Shown here piece by piece: positions 36,325 through 45,636 of a DNA stretch of 64,000 bases (within the stretch, counting starts at the first letter, position 1; the number at the start of each line of letters is the position of its first letter). The DNA is from Ramlibacter henchirensis (lineage in GTDB: Bacteria > Pseudomonadota > Gammaproteobacteria > Burkholderiales > Burkholderiaceae_C). The translations under genes and the position numbers were made by a program. A model generated the notes under the pieces. It was not told where the DNA came from. It ran no database searches and saw nothing but the letters and a program-made list of their open reading frames with translations. The stretch lies in NCBI RefSeq assembly GCF_004682015.1, contig NZ_SMLM01000001.1, positions 2,356,001-2,420,000 on the forward strand, read 5' to 3'.

Positions 36325-37242
36325 ATGAGCCTCGCCGAGCGCGCCAGCGCGATCCCGCCGCAGACCTGGCTGAAGGTCTCGGTCGCCGTCGCGGCGCTGA
36401 CCATCGCGCTCAAGACGCTGGCCTGGTGGTTCACGGGCTCGGTCGGCCTGCTGTCGGACGCGATGGAATCGCTGGTCAACCTGGCAAGCGCCGCCTTCGC
36501 CCTGTTGATGGTGCGGGTGGCGCGGCGGCCCGCCGACGCGGACCATCCCTATGGCCACCACAAGGCCGAGTACTTCTCCTCCGCGTTCGAGGGGCTTGCG
36601 ATCATGGTCGCGGCCGTGGCCATTCTCTGGACGGCGATCCCGCGCTTTTTCGAGCCGCAGCCGCTGGAGCAGCTCGGGCTGGGCCTGGCGCTGTCGGTGC
36701 TGAGCTCGGTCGTGATCGCGGCGCTGGCCTGGGCGATGCTGAAGTCGGCCGCGCGGCACCGTTCGATGGCGGTGGAGGGCGACGCCCGCCACCTGCTGAC
36801 CGACGTGTGGACTTCGGCCGGGGTGGTCGTGGGGGTCGGACTGGTCGCGTTGACGGGCTGGCTGTGGCTGGACCCGGCCGTGGCGGTGGCGGTCGCGCTG
36901 AACATCCTGCGCGAGGGCGCCAACCTGGTGTGGCGATCGTCCCAGGGCCTGATGGACAAGCGGGTCGAGCGCAGCGTGCAGGCCGAGATCGCGAGAGTGC
37001 TCAAGGGCTTCGAGCATCCGGCCATCCGCTTCGACCACATCACCACGCGCCGCTCGGGCAGCCGCCGCTTCGTCGACCTGCACATGCACATGCCCGCGCA
37101 CTGGACGCTGCGGCGGGCGGCCGCCGTGCGGGCTTCGGTCGAGCAGGCGCTGATGAGCGCCGTCCCGGGCCTGCGGGCGACCATCCAGCTCCTGCCCAGC
37201 GACGTGGAAGCGCATTTCGAGGATGAGGAGGACCTGATTTGA
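36325..37242 (+). CDS. Cation diffusion facilitator (FieF-like metal exporter)
   Basis: A 305-residue proton/metal antiporter of the inner membrane. Six membrane segments fill residues 15-210. Metal-site motifs are [15 protein letters not shown] in TM2, [14 protein letters not shown] in the TM2-TM3 loop and [13 protein letters not shown] in TM5. The cytoplasmic C-terminal domain has [11 protein letters not shown]. The substrate is probably Zn(II) or Fe(II). Its stop overlaps the dtd start as TTGA. Confidence 0.93.
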   Translation: MSLAERASAIPPQTWLKVSVAVAALTIALKTLAWWFTGSVGLLSDAMESLVNLASAAFALLMVRVARRPADADHPYGHHKAEYFSSAFEGLAIMVAAVAILWTAIPRFFEPQPLEQLGLGLALSVLSSVVIAALAWAMLKSAARHRSMAVEGDARHLLTDVWTSAGVVVGVGLVALTGWLWLDPAVAVAVALNILREGANLVWRSSQGLMDKRVERSVQAEIARVLKGFEHPAIRFDHITTRRSGSRRFVDLHMHMPAHWTLRRAAAVRASVEQALMSAVPGLRATIQLLPSDVEAHFEDEEDLI

Positions 37243-37679
37243 TCGGGCTGGTGCAGCGAGTGAGCCAGGCGAAGGTGGTGATCGACGGCCGCACCGTCGG
37301 CGAGATCGGGCCCGGGTTGCTGCTGCTGGTCTGCGCCGAGCGCGGTGACGCTGAAGCGAAGGCCGACAAGCTGCTGGCCAAGTTGCTGAAGCTGCGGATC
37401 TTCCCCGACGAGCAGGGCAAGATGAACCGCAGCGTGCAGGACACGGGCGGCGGTCTGCTGGTGGTCAGCCAGTTCACGCTGGCGGCGGACACTTCGGGCG
37501 GCAATCGTCCCAGCTTCGGGAATGCCGCGCCGCCGGAAGTAGGGCGGCGGCTGTACGACTACTTCGTCGCGAAGGCGCGCGAGGCGCATCCGATCGTGCA
37601 GACGGGGGAGTTCGCGGCGGATATGAAGGTGCACCTGGTCAACGACGGGCCGGTGACGATCCCGGTTTACGTGCGCTGA
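37239..37679 (+). CDS. dtd: D-aminoacyl-tRNA deacylase
   Basis: Hydrolyses D-amino acids from mischarged tRNAs. The 146-residue protein begins [16 protein letters not shown] and contains [17 protein letters not shown] and NDGPVT, the DTD signatures. The start is TTG at 37239, the only one that gives the normal N-terminus; GAGGAGG lies just upstream inside the preceding gene. It fits the tRNA-quality theme with tyrS nearby. Confidence 0.95.
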   Translation: MIGLVQRVSQAKVVIDGRTVGEIGPGLLLLVCAERGDAEAKADKLLAKLLKLRIFPDEQGKMNRSVQDTGGGLLVVSQFTLAADTSGGNRPSFGNAAPPEVGRRLYDYFVAKAREAHPIVQTGEFAADMKVHLVNDGPVTIPVYVR

Positions 37680-37690
37680 TGGAGGGAGTC

Positions 37691-38143
37691 TCAGTACGGA
37701 TTCGGGAAACCGAGCGCGCCCATCAGGAGGACTTCCAGCGCCTCCATCTCCATCGCATCGCGCTCACTCGTCTCATGGTCATACCCCTGCGCATGCAACG
37801 TCCCATGCACCAGCAGATGCGCGTAATGCGCCACCAGCGGCTTGTCCTGCTCACGTGCCTCGCGCTCGACCACCGGCGCGCACAGCACCAGGTCGGCGCT
37901 GACCACCGGCTCGCGCGTGTAGTCGAACGTCAGCACGTTGGTGGCGTAGTCCTTCCCCCGGTACTGGCGATTGAGCGCACGCCCTTCGGCTTCGCCGACG
38001 ATGCGCACGGCGATCTCCGCGGGACTACGCAGCGCCATGGCCATCCAGCGCTTCACCTTTGCCGGCGGCAGCAACGAGCGGTGCGCGGCGCTCCCGGCGA
38101 ACTCGCCGAACTGCAGGTCCAGCTGCAGCTCAGCGGGCGGCAT
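37691..38143 (-). CDS. ybeY: Endoribonuclease / rRNA maturation factor
   Basis: A zinc-dependent RNase needed for 16S rRNA 3'-end maturation. The metal-binding motif is [16 protein letters not shown], and NVLTFDY precedes it. Length is 150 residues from ATG 38143, which leaves the usual short N-terminus; an ATG at 38170 would add nine residues. It overlaps the end of phoH by 14 bases in the same direction, the standard phoH-ybeY pair. Confidence 0.95.
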   Translation of the reverse strand: MPPAELQLDLQFGEFAGSAAHRSLLPPAKVKRWMAMALRSPAEIAVRIVGEAEGRALNRQYRGKDYATNVLTFDYTREPVVSADLVLCAPVVEREAREQDKPLVAHYAHLLVHGTLHAQGYDHETSERDAMEMEALEVLLMGALGFPNPY

Positions 38144-39077
38144 CGGTCTTGCGGGCCGCGTCGTACGCATCCACGATGCGCGCCACCAGCGGATGCCGCA
38201 CCACGTCGGCGCTGGTGAAGCGGGTATGGGCGATGCCCTTGACGCGCTTGAGCACGCGCTCGGCGTCGATCAGGCCGGACAGCACGCCCTTGGGCAGGTC
38301 GACCTGGCTGATATCGCCCGTCACCACGCACTTGCTGCCGAAGCCGATGCGGGTCAGGAACATCTTCATCTGCTCCGGCGTGGTGTTCTGGGCCTCATCG
38401 AGGATGACGAAGGCGTTGTTCAGCGTGCGGCCGCGCATGAAGGCGAGCGGCGCGATCTCCAGCGCGTTGCGCTCGAAAGCCTTGGTGACCCGGTCGAATC
38501 CCATCAGGTCGTAGAGCGCGTCGTAAAGCGGCCGCAGGTATGGGTCGACCTTCTGCGTGAGGTCGCCGGGCAGGAACCCCAGCTTCTCGCCCGCTTCGAC
38601 CGCGGGCCGCGTGAGCACGATGCGCTGCACGCTGCTGCGCTCCAGCGCGTCGACCGCGCAGGCCACGGCCAGGTAGGTCTTGCCGGTGCCGGCCGGGCCG
38701 ATGCCGAACGTGATGTCGTGGCTGGCGATGTTGTCAAGGTACACGCTCTGGTTGGGCGTGCGCGCCTTCAGGTCGGTGCGGCGCGTGTGCAGCACCAGCG
38801 CGCCTTCCTCGTCCTCGTCCATCGCCTGCTCGCCGGCCACCATCAGCTGCACCTTGTCGGGCGAGATGGGTCGCTGTGCGATCTCGTACAGGGCCTGCAA
38901 GACGTCCATCGCGCGCTGCGCCCTGGCCTTCGCGCCTTCCACCTTGAACTGCTCCTGTCGCCGGGTGATCTTCACCTGCAGCGCGGTTTCCAGGGTTCGC
39001 AGGTGTTCGTCGGTGGGGCCGCACAGGTGCGCCAGGCGGGTGTTGTTGGGCGGCGTGAAGGCGTGGCGCAGGATCAA
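38130..39077 (-). CDS. PhoH-family ATPase (PhoL/YbeZ)
   Basis: An RNA-associated P-loop ATPase that works with YbeY. It has the Walker A GPAGTGKT and DEAQN motifs, and an N-terminal KH-like region. Length is 315 residues. The start is a TTG at 39077, the best in-frame choice. It diverges from ruvA across 50 bases. The order phoH then ybeY is widely conserved, although miaB and lnt, frequent neighbours, are not here. Confidence 0.93.
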   Translation of the reverse strand: MILRHAFTPPNNTRLAHLCGPTDEHLRTLETALQVKITRRQEQFKVEGAKARAQRAMDVLQALYEIAQRPISPDKVQLMVAGEQAMDEDEEGALVLHTRRTDLKARTPNQSVYLDNIASHDITFGIGPAGTGKTYLAVACAVDALERSSVQRIVLTRPAVEAGEKLGFLPGDLTQKVDPYLRPLYDALYDLMGFDRVTKAFERNALEIAPLAFMRGRTLNNAFVILDEAQNTTPEQMKMFLTRIGFGSKCVVTGDISQVDLPKGVLSGLIDAERVLKRVKGIAHTRFTSADVVRHPLVARIVDAYDAARKTDAAR

Positions 39078-39127
39078 GCTGATAATCCGTGGAGCTCAAG
39101 GAGGGCCCGCGAGGGCCGGGACCGGGA

Positions 39128-39709
39128 ATGATAGGCAGATTGAACGGAACGCTGGCCGACAAGAACCCGCCGCAGGTGCTGGTGGATTGCCAGGGCGTCG
39201 GCTACGAGGTGGACGTTCCCATGAGCACCTTCTACAACCTTCCGGGCGTGGGCGAGCGCGTGTCGCTGCTCACGCACTTCGTCGTGCGCGAGGACGCGCA
39301 GGTGCTGTTCGGTTTCGGCAGCGCCGGCGAACGCGAGGCGTTCCGCCAGCTGATCCGCATCTCCGGCGTGGGGCCGCGCACCGCGTTGTCGGTGCTCAGT
39401 GGCATGAGCGTCGCCGAGATCGGGCAGGCGGTCACCGCGCAGGACGCTAGCCGCCTGGTCAAGGTGCCCGGCATCGGCAAGAAGACCGCCGAGAGGCTGC
39501 TGCTGGAACTCAAGGGCAAGATCGGCGCCGACCTCGGCGCGCCCGCCGGCGCCGCGTCGCCCGCGAGCGATTCCCAGACCGACATCCTGCAGGCCCTGGT
39601 GGCCCTGGGCTACAGCGACAAGGAAGCGCAGGCCGCCGTCAAGGCGCTGCCGCCGGACGTGGGCGTGAGCGAAGGCATCAAGCTGGCGCTCAAGGCGCTG
39701 GCGCGGTGA
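39128..39709 (+). CDS. ruvA: Holliday junction DNA helicase subunit RuvA
   Basis: The tetramer binds four-way junctions and loads RuvB. The N-terminus [14 protein letters not shown] fits the family and sets the start at 39128. Two helix-hairpin-helix segments follow: [19 protein letters not shown] and [16 protein letters not shown]. The C-terminal domain III (EAQAAVKAL) binds RuvB. Length is 193 residues. An extended -10 (TGATAAT) lies at 39079-39085. ruvB follows after 7 bases. Confidence 0.97.
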   Translation: MIGRLNGTLADKNPPQVLVDCQGVGYEVDVPMSTFYNLPGVGERVSLLTHFVVREDAQVLFGFGSAGEREAFRQLIRISGVGPRTALSVLSGMSVAEIGQAVTAQDASRLVKVPGIGKKTAERLLLELKGKIGADLGAPAGAASPASDSQTDILQALVALGYSDKEAQAAVKALPPDVGVSEGIKLALKALAR

Positions 39710-39716
39710 GCACCCG

Positions 39717-40775
39717 ATGACGATCAAGACCGACGACTTCGGCCTGCCGCCGCCGCAGCGCGTGGTGTCGGCGGCGCCCGCGTCGCCCAACGAGGAAGCC
39801 ATCGAGCGGGCCCTTCGGCCCAAGCTGCTGACCGAGTACGTCGGCCAGGCCCGCACGCGCGAGCAGCTGGAGATCTTCATCGGCGCGGCGAAGAAACGCG
39901 GCGAGGCGCTGGACCACGTCCTCCTGTTCGGCCCGCCGGGCCTCGGCAAGACGACCCTGTCGCACATCATCGCGCACGAACTCGGCGTGAACCTGCGCCA
40001 GACCTCCGGCCCGGTGCTGGAAAAGCCCAAGGACCTGGCGGCGCTGCTCACCAATCTCGAGAAGAACGACGTGCTCTTCATCGACGAGATCCACCGCCTG
40101 TCGCCGGTGGTCGAGGAGATCCTCTACCCCGCGCTGGAGGACTACCAGATCGACATCATGATCGGCGAGGGCCCCGCCGCGCGCTCGATCAAGCTGGACC
40201 TGCAGCCCTTCACGCTCGTCGGCGCCACCACGCGCGCCGGCATGCTCACGAACCCGCTGCGCGACCGCTTCGGAATCGTCGCGCGGCTGGAGTTCTACAC
40301 GGCGGAAGAACTCACGCGCATCGTCCGGCGCAGCGCCGCGCTGCTGCAAGCGCCGATCGACGACGAGGGCTCGGCCGAGATCGCCCGCCGCTCGCGCGGC
40401 ACGCCCCGAATCGCCAACCGCCTGCTGCGCCGCGTGCGCGACTACGCCGACGTGAAAGGCTCCGGCCGCATCACGCAGGACATCGCGCACAAGGCGCTGG
40501 CCATGCTCGACGTGGACCCGCAAGGGTTCGACGTGATGGACCGCAAGCTGCTGGAGGCGGTGATCCACCGCTTCGACGGGGGCCCGGTGGGCCTGGACAA
40601 CATCGCGGCCTCGATCGGCGAGGAGCGCGACACCATCGAGGATGTGATCGAGCCGTATCTGATCCAGCAGGGTTATCTGCAGCGCACGCCGCGGGGACGG
40701 GTGGCGACGCTGGCGGCTTTCCGGCATTTGGGGGTCGCGCCGCCTCGGAGTGATGGGGAGCTGTTCGGGGGGTGA
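39717..40775 (+). CDS. ruvB: Holliday junction branch migration helicase RuvB
   Basis: AAA+ motor that drives branch migration with RuvA. Walker A is GPPGLGKTT and Walker B is [10 protein letters not shown]; sensor 1 is VGATTRAG and the arginine finger region is LRDRFGIV. The winged-helix C-terminus contains [17 protein letters not shown]. Length is 352 residues. It ends just before a repeat element shared with the convergent sterol-desaturase-like gene. Confidence 0.98.
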   Translation: MTIKTDDFGLPPPQRVVSAAPASPNEEAIERALRPKLLTEYVGQARTREQLEIFIGAAKKRGEALDHVLLFGPPGLGKTTLSHIIAHELGVNLRQTSGPVLEKPKDLAALLTNLEKNDVLFIDEIHRLSPVVEEILYPALEDYQIDIMIGEGPAARSIKLDLQPFTLVGATTRAGMLTNPLRDRFGIVARLEFYTAEELTRIVRRSAALLQAPIDDEGSAEIARRSRGTPRIANRLLRRVRDYADVKGSGRITQDIAHKALAMLDVDPQGFDVMDRKLLEAVIHRFDGGPVGLDNIAASIGEERDTIEDVIEPYLIQQGYLQRTPRGRVATLAAFRHLGVAPPRSDGELFGG

Positions 40776-40805
40776 TCAACACCGCGAGGGCTCGGCGTCC
40801 GCGCG

Positions 40806-40848
40806 TGCCCTCACCCCAGCCCTCTCCCAGGGGGAGAGGGAGCAATAC
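40806..40848. repeat. GC-rich inverted repeat between convergent genes
   Basis: A CCCTCACCCCAGCCCTCTCC core is followed by GGGGGAGAGGG and AGCAAT. It lies between the 3' ends of ruvB and the sterol-desaturase-like gene. Single half of the compound elements at 26581 and 50900. Confidence 0.78.
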
Positions 40849-40850
40849 CG

Positions 40851-41984
40851 CTAAAGGCCGAGCACGGTGGCCGCGGCGGCGAGTGCCAGCAGTTCGATCA
40901 GCAACACGTGCAGGATGCCGATGCGGCCTTGCATCACCGCGCCCACCGCCCACAGCGCGGCGGCGAGCACCGCCAGCCAGACGGAACTGACCGACAGCGG
41001 CATGCCGTCCGCATGCCAGAGGAACGCCGCCACGCCGGCGAGCAGCGCGATGAACTGCAGCGCACCGAAAAGGGCGACCGCCTTCGTCATCGGCGGATGG
41101 AATCGTTCGACGCGCGCGATGTCGAACGGCGGCTTCGGGAACCGCGCCGCCACGTCGGGCGGCCGCCATCCCGGCGGCTTGAACCACACGCGCAGCTTGT
41201 CGGACCAGCGCTGCGCGTGCCAGCTGTCGCGCGCGAGCGCCCAGTACACCTCGGCGTTCGACCAGAGCGGGTCCCAGCTGTTGAGCGGGCTTCGCGTGCC
41301 GTAGACGCACTTCTTCTCCTCTTCCTGGAAGCTCCCGAACAGCCGGTCCCAGACCACGAGCACGCCGCCGTAGTTGCGATCGAGGTAGCGGTCGTTCACG
41401 GCGTGGTGCACGCGGTGGTTGGAAGGCGAGCAGAACCAGCGGTCGAACCAGCCCAGCCTGGGCACGTGCTCGGTGTGGACCCAGAACTGGTACAGCAGGT
41501 CGACCAGCGCCACGACGCCGAACACCAGCGGCGGTACGCCGGCGATGGCCATCGGCAGGTAGAAGATCCAGCCGAACAGGGCGTCGGTGGACGTCTGCCG
41601 CAGCGCGGTGGACAGGTTGTAGTCCTGGCTCTGGTGATGGACCACGTGCGCCGCCCAGAAGACGGCGCATTCGTGCCCCGCGCGGTGCAGCCAGTAGTAG
41701 CAGAAGTCGTAGAACAGCAGCGCGAGCAGCCAGCCGTACCACGACATCCAGAACGCTTCGTTGTGCCAGAGCGCGACCCAGCCGTAGACCGCGGTGTAGA
41801 CGCCGAAGCGGAACAGGTTCGTGAAGACCGCCGTCAGCTGGCTGAGCATGCCCAGACCGATGCTGCTGATCGCGTCGTTCAGGCGGTAGGTGTTGCGGCC
41901 CTTCGCCCAGCCCCAGGCGAATTCCGCGGCGATGAGCGCCAGGAAGACCGGTGTGGCGAGGACGATGACCTGGGTGGGCGACAT
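40851..41984 (-). CDS. Sterol desaturase / fatty acid hydroxylase family membrane protein
   Basis: A 377-residue integral membrane di-iron protein. The histidine boxes are HRAGH, HVVHHQSQDYN and HRVHHAVNDRYLDRNYGG. Four or more membrane segments surround them, and the last 120 residues add three further hydrophobic helices beyond the core domain. The substrate is unknown: the family includes sterol desaturases, hydroxylases and alkylglycerol monooxygenase-like enzymes. A GACAAT -10-like hexamer on this strand ends 9 bases before the ATG at 41984. Confidence 0.88.
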   Translation of the reverse strand: MSPTQVIVLATPVFLALIAAEFAWGWAKGRNTYRLNDAISSIGLGMLSQLTAVFTNLFRFGVYTAVYGWVALWHNEAFWMSWYGWLLALLFYDFCYYWLHRAGHECAVFWAAHVVHHQSQDYNLSTALRQTSTDALFGWIFYLPMAIAGVPPLVFGVVALVDLLYQFWVHTEHVPRLGWFDRWFCSPSNHRVHHAVNDRYLDRNYGGVLVVWDRLFGSFQEEEKKCVYGTRSPLNSWDPLWSNAEVYWALARDSWHAQRWSDKLRVWFKPPGWRPPDVAARFPKPPFDIARVERFHPPMTKAVALFGALQFIALLAGVAAFLWHADGMPLSVSSVWLAVLAAALWAVGAVMQGRIGILHVLLIELLALAAAATVLGL

Positions 41985-42051
41985 GGCCCTGCATTGTCCG
42001 GTTCGGACGGCAGGCGGGCGCTTCGGTGCAACCCGGATGGCGCGGCCTGAC

Positions 42052-43245
42052 TCAGGTCAGCGCGCCGCGAGCATCCACGCGCAGGATGCGGTCGACCGTG
42101 CCGGTGCGCAGCCCGCCCTTCACGCCGACCAGGTGGTCGTGCAGGTTGACCGTGGGGTCGCAGTGGCCCGGGATGAGCCAGAGGATGCGGCCGATCTCCG
42201 GCACTCGACCCCCCGCGGCGGGGCGCAGGATGCCGTGCTCGTCGCCGCCGTTGCCGAACTCCAGCGGGTCGTCCCCGTCGACGCTGTGAACGGTGGGCAG
42301 GCCGGAGTCGATCGCATGGCTCTTGTGTCCCGCGTCGCACACGGCATGCCGGGCGCCCGCGCTGATCACCTGCGTCTTGACGAACAGCGCGTGCTCGAAC
42401 TGCGGCTGCGCCGGGTCGCGCTCGTTGCGCGCATAGTCCGCGTCCATGAAAAGAAAGGAGCCGGCCTGCAGCTCGCCGTACACGCCGCTGGCGGCCTCGC
42501 ACACCATCGTGCCGGTGCCTGCGCCGGTGATCAGGGCGACCTGGATGCCCTCGTCCTCGATCAGCTTGCGGGTAAGCGCCGCGTCGCGCGCCGCCTGCTC
42601 GATGGCGTCGCGCCGCTCCTGGGGCGACCGCAGGTGCTGCGCGCGCCCGTGATAGGCCTGCAGCCCGGCAAAGCGCAGGGCAGGGTGCTTGCGGATCTCG
42701 TGCACCAGCTCCAACGCAGCCCGGCCGGGTGGCACGCCGCAGCGGCCCTGGCCGACGTCGATCTCGACGAATACGTCGATGACGGCGGACCCGCCCGTGG
42801 CGCGGCGCGCATCGTCCATCGCCTGCGCCAGCCGGGCCACGCCTTCGCGGCTGTCCACTGCGATGGTGAGCCGGCCGCCCGCGTCGACGAGTCTGCAGGC
42901 CAGCTGCGCCACCCGCGCGAGCTTCTGCGGCGCGATCACCTCATTGCTGATGTAGATGTCGTTCACGCCGCCGGCGGCCATGGCCTCGGCCTCGGCCGTC
43001 TTCTGCACGCAGACGCCCACCGCGCCGGCCTCGAGCTGCAGCCGGGCGATCTCGGAGCACTTGTGCATCTTGGCGTGCGGCCGCCAGCGGATGCCGTGCT
43101 TCCGGGCGAACTCGGCCATGCGGCCGAGGTTGCGCTGCATGGCGTCGAGGTCGACGACCAGCGCGGGCGTGTCGATCGCGGCGACGGGCTGGCCGGCCAG
43201 CTGCGTCAGGTGTTCGTCAAGCGGAGGTTTCGTCGGCCGGGGCAT
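42052..43245 (-). CDS. DSD1-family PLP-dependent D-amino-acid dehydratase/aldolase
   Basis: A 397-residue fold-III PLP enzyme. The Schiff-base lysine is in RPHAKMHK, the fold-III hallmark. The metal site is in PGHCDPTVNLHDH near the C-terminus. The family contains D-threonine aldolase, D-serine dehydratase and 3-hydroxy-D-aspartate enzymes, which act on D-beta-hydroxy amino acids. The start overlaps the upstream phosphatase by 29 bases, so the two are co-transcribed. Confidence 0.9.
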   Translation of the reverse strand: MPRPTKPPLDEHLTQLAGQPVAAIDTPALVVDLDAMQRNLGRMAEFARKHGIRWRPHAKMHKCSEIARLQLEAGAVGVCVQKTAEAEAMAAGGVNDIYISNEVIAPQKLARVAQLACRLVDAGGRLTIAVDSREGVARLAQAMDDARRATGGSAVIDVFVEIDVGQGRCGVPPGRAALELVHEIRKHPALRFAGLQAYHGRAQHLRSPQERRDAIEQAARDAALTRKLIEDEGIQVALITGAGTGTMVCEAASGVYGELQAGSFLFMDADYARNERDPAQPQFEHALFVKTQVISAGARHAVCDAGHKSHAIDSGLPTVHSVDGDDPLEFGNGGDEHGILRPAAGGRVPEIGRILWLIPGHCDPTVNLHDHLVGVKGGLRTGTVDRILRVDARGALT

Positions 43246-43864
43246 TCGCTTCGTCGAGGTGCTGGGTGTCGGACCAGCCGACGAGGGTGAAGCCTTCCGG
43301 CGTCCACAGCAGGCGGTTGATGGCGCCGTTGGGCAGCTCCCACGTGCGCGGCGCGTTCACCTCCTGCCGCGTGGCGATGCGGTAGAGCGCGTCCAGCACG
43401 CCGCCATGCGCCACCACCACGATCTGCTCGCCCGGGTGCCTGGCCGCGAGCTCATGCAACGTGCGCAGCACCCGCTCGCGCAGTTCCAGCAGAGACTCGC
43501 CGCCTTCGGGTGGCTGCCAGTCCGGGATGCGCTTTCGCCAGTTCTGCGCGTGCTCGGGCCAGGTCTGGTGGATCTCGTCGAAGGTCTTGCCTTCGAACAT
43601 GCCGAAGGAGCGCTCGCGCAGGCCCTCGTGCGGGATGACTTCCTTGCCGCTGACTTCCCCGATCGAGCGGGCGGTTTCGTGGGCTCGTTCCAGGTCGCTG
43701 GTGTAGACGGCGCTGATGGGCTCCGTCGCGAGCGCTTCGCCGACACGCCGCGCCTGCCAGCGGCCGGTGTCGTTCAGCGCGATGTCGGTCTGCCCCTGGA
43801 TCCTCGCATCGACGTTCCAGGACGTTTCGCCGTGCCTGACGGCGATGATGCGAGTGGCTTCCAT
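43217..43864 (-). CDS. Histidine phosphatase (phosphoglycerate mutase-like)
   Basis: A 215-residue enzyme of the acid-phosphatase branch of the phosphoglycerate mutase superfamily. The catalytic segment is IIAVRHGETSWN, with the second His in VVAHGGVLDAL. Candidates are GpmB-like or sugar-phosphate phosphatases. The start at 43864 was chosen over 43873 because a TAGAAT hexamer (43877-43872) ends 8 bases upstream, fitting a leaderless mRNA. It precedes and overlaps the PLP enzyme gene. Confidence 0.88.
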   Translation of the reverse strand: MEATRIIAVRHGETSWNVDARIQGQTDIALNDTGRWQARRVGEALATEPISAVYTSDLERAHETARSIGEVSGKEVIPHEGLRERSFGMFEGKTFDEIHQTWPEHAQNWRKRIPDWQPPEGGESLLELRERVLRTLHELAARHPGEQIVVVAHGGVLDALYRIATRQEVNAPRTWELPNGAINRLLWTPEGFTLVGWSDTQHLDEANAPADETSA

Positions 43865-43871
43865 GCGGCGC

Positions 43872-43877
43872 ATTCTA
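43872..43877 (-). promoter_or_regulatory. -10 hexamer for a probable leaderless transcript
   Basis: TAGAAT on the minus strand ends 8 bases before the ATG at 43864, with no ribosome binding site. Confidence 0.5.
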
Positions 43878-43920
43878 GGCAGGCGACCTCAGCCTGCCAC
43901 GCCGCCGCAGTAGCCAAAAG

Positions 43921-44628
43921 TTAACGGGTGGGCGCGGCAGCGGGCGCCGCTGCGGGTGTTGGCGCGGGTTGCGCGGCCGCGGGCGCGGCGGCCTGCTTGG
44001 TTTCGCCGCCGATCTGGATGTTCACGCGGCGCACGCCCTGCGGCGGATTGGGAAAGCCCTGCAGGGCCGCATCGAACATCGCGGGCAGGACGACGCTGTT
44101 GTCGAGCCAGGGACCGTCGCTCGCGGCGCGGCTTTCGTACACGATCTGGTTGGTCGACTTGTCCCGCACGATCACGCCCACCTCGCGCTGGTACCACGGC
44201 TGCTCCGAGCGCGGCCAGAACGGCCCGCCCCAACCCATGCCCAGGCCGATATGCCGCCCACGGTGGAAGCCGGGCCCCCAGCCACCCCAGCCCCAGCCCC
44301 ACGGATCGTACGGATCGGCCCAGGGGGACAGCACGCGCAGCACGCGGGCCGACACCTGAACGGCATAGCGCGGGGCGCCGTCGTCGCGGCGCAAGCCGGC
44401 CCGGAACAGTGCTGGATCCGCCAGCGCCTCGAGCTGGGTTTGCGCGGGCTGGTTGGCCTGCGAAGGCAGGCGCTCGAAGGTGTAGGTGGGATTGGTCGGC
44501 AGCTGCGGGATGCCGGAGAACGACTGCACGTTGTTCTCCAGCAGGTAACGGCCGGAACAGCCCGACAGCACGAGCGCGATCGCCGCCAACGCGGCGAGGG
44601 CGACGGAGCGCAGGAAGGAGCGCTTCAT
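43921..44628 (-). CDS. DUF4136-type lipoprotein
   Basis: A 235-residue envelope lipoprotein of unknown function. The signal peptide ends with lipobox LSGC. The body has the DUF4136 pattern (YTFERLP near the start and a TNQIVYESRA segment). A Trp/Gly-rich patch (WGWGWGGWG) and a Pro/Ala-rich tail are unusual low-complexity parts. The ATG at 44628 follows ttcA by 25 bases in the same direction, so it may be co-transcribed with it. Confidence 0.8.
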   Translation of the reverse strand: MKRSFLRSVALAALAAIALVLSGCSGRYLLENNVQSFSGIPQLPTNPTYTFERLPSQANQPAQTQLEALADPALFRAGLRRDDGAPRYAVQVSARVLRVLSPWADPYDPWGWGWGGWGPGFHRGRHIGLGMGWGGPFWPRSEQPWYQREVGVIVRDKSTNQIVYESRAASDGPWLDNSVVLPAMFDAALQGFPNPPQGVRRVNIQIGGETKQAAAPAAAQPAPTPAAAPAAAPTR

Positions 44629-44653
44629 GTGGGGACCGGAGTCGACAGGTGGA

Positions 44654-45571
44654 TCAGAGCTTGACGACCGACAGGCCCGGCAAGACCGGCGGCGTACCGA
44701 AGTCCTCCGCATCGAAAGCCTTGTCGCCGTCTTCGCTCGCCACGCCCGTGGCGGTCAGACCCCTGAAATCGTAGAGCGTTCCGTCCGCCAGGTGGGAAGG
44801 CACAACGTTCTGTAACGCGTTGGCCATGTTCTCCAGGCGGCCCGGGTGCTTCTTCGCCCATTCGCGCAGCATCGCGCCGACCTGCTTGCGCTGCAGGTTC
44901 TCCTGGCTGCCGCACAGGGTGCACGGGATGATCGGGAACTGCCGGTGTTCGGCCCAACGCACCAGGTCCTTTTCCGGCACGTAGGCGAGGGGGCGGATGA
45001 CGACGTGCTTGCCGTCGTCGCTCACCAGCTTGGGCGGCATGCCCTTCAACTTGCCGCCGAAGAACATGTTCAGGAAGAACGTCTGCAGCATGTCGTCGCG
45101 GTGATGCCCCAGCGCAATCTTTGTGGCGCCCAGCTCATCGGCCACGCGGTACAGGATGCCGCGCCGCAGCCGCGAGCACAGGCTGCACATGGTCTTGCCC
45201 TCGGGGATCTTGTCCTTGACGATCGAATAGGTGTCCTGCTCCTCGATGTGGAACGGGATGCCCAGGGCCTTGAGGTAGTCGGGCAGCACATGCTCCGGGA
45301 AGCCGGGCTGCTTCTGGTCGAGGTTGACCGCCACGATGTCGAACGACACCGGCGCGCGCTGGCGCAGCTTGAGCAGGATGTCCAGAAGCGAGTAGCTGTC
45401 CTTGCCGCCGGACAGGCACACCATCACCTTGTCGCCCTCCCGGATCATCGAGTAGTCGCCGATGGCCTGGCCGACCAGGCGGCACAGGCGCTTTTCGAGC
45501 TTGTGCGCCTCGCGCTCGATCTTCAACGCGCGGGCGGGGGCGGGTTCGGCTTCGATCCAGACAGCGGACAT
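44654..45571 (-). CDS. ttcA: tRNA 2-thiocytidine(32) synthetase
   Basis: Thiolates C32 of some tRNAs using an Fe-S cluster and ATP. The PP-loop [10 protein letters not shown] and the two CxxC pairs ([10 protein letters not shown] and [14 protein letters not shown]) are diagnostic. Length is 305 residues. ATG at 45571; a GACAAT hexamer on this strand ends 10 bases upstream, leaving at most a very short leader. It diverges from the MFS transporter. Confidence 0.96.
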   Translation of the reverse strand: MSAVWIEAEPAPARALKIEREAHKLEKRLCRLVGQAIGDYSMIREGDKVMVCLSGGKDSYSLLDILLKLRQRAPVSFDIVAVNLDQKQPGFPEHVLPDYLKALGIPFHIEEQDTYSIVKDKIPEGKTMCSLCSRLRRGILYRVADELGATKIALGHHRDDMLQTFFLNMFFGGKLKGMPPKLVSDDGKHVVIRPLAYVPEKDLVRWAEHRQFPIIPCTLCGSQENLQRKQVGAMLREWAKKHPGRLENMANALQNVVPSHLADGTLYDFRGLTATGVASEDGDKAFDAEDFGTPPVLPGLSVVKL

Positions 45572-45623
45572 GGTGCTTCGATTGTCTCAGACGAGGCCAC
45601 AGCACGGCGGGCCCGGCTTGGGC

Positions 45624-45629
45624 GATAGT
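45624..45629 (+). promoter_or_regulatory. -10 hexamer for a probable leaderless transcript
   Basis: GATAGT ends 8 bases before the GTG at 45637. An earlier in-frame GTG overlaps the hexamer itself. Confidence 0.4.
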
Positions 45630-45636
45630 GGCGCCC

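Noticed and set aside
34885..37215. A 776-residue open frame on the minus strand across tyrS and the cation exporter
   Set aside because: It spans two clear genes on the other strand and lacks any domain; a shadow frame.
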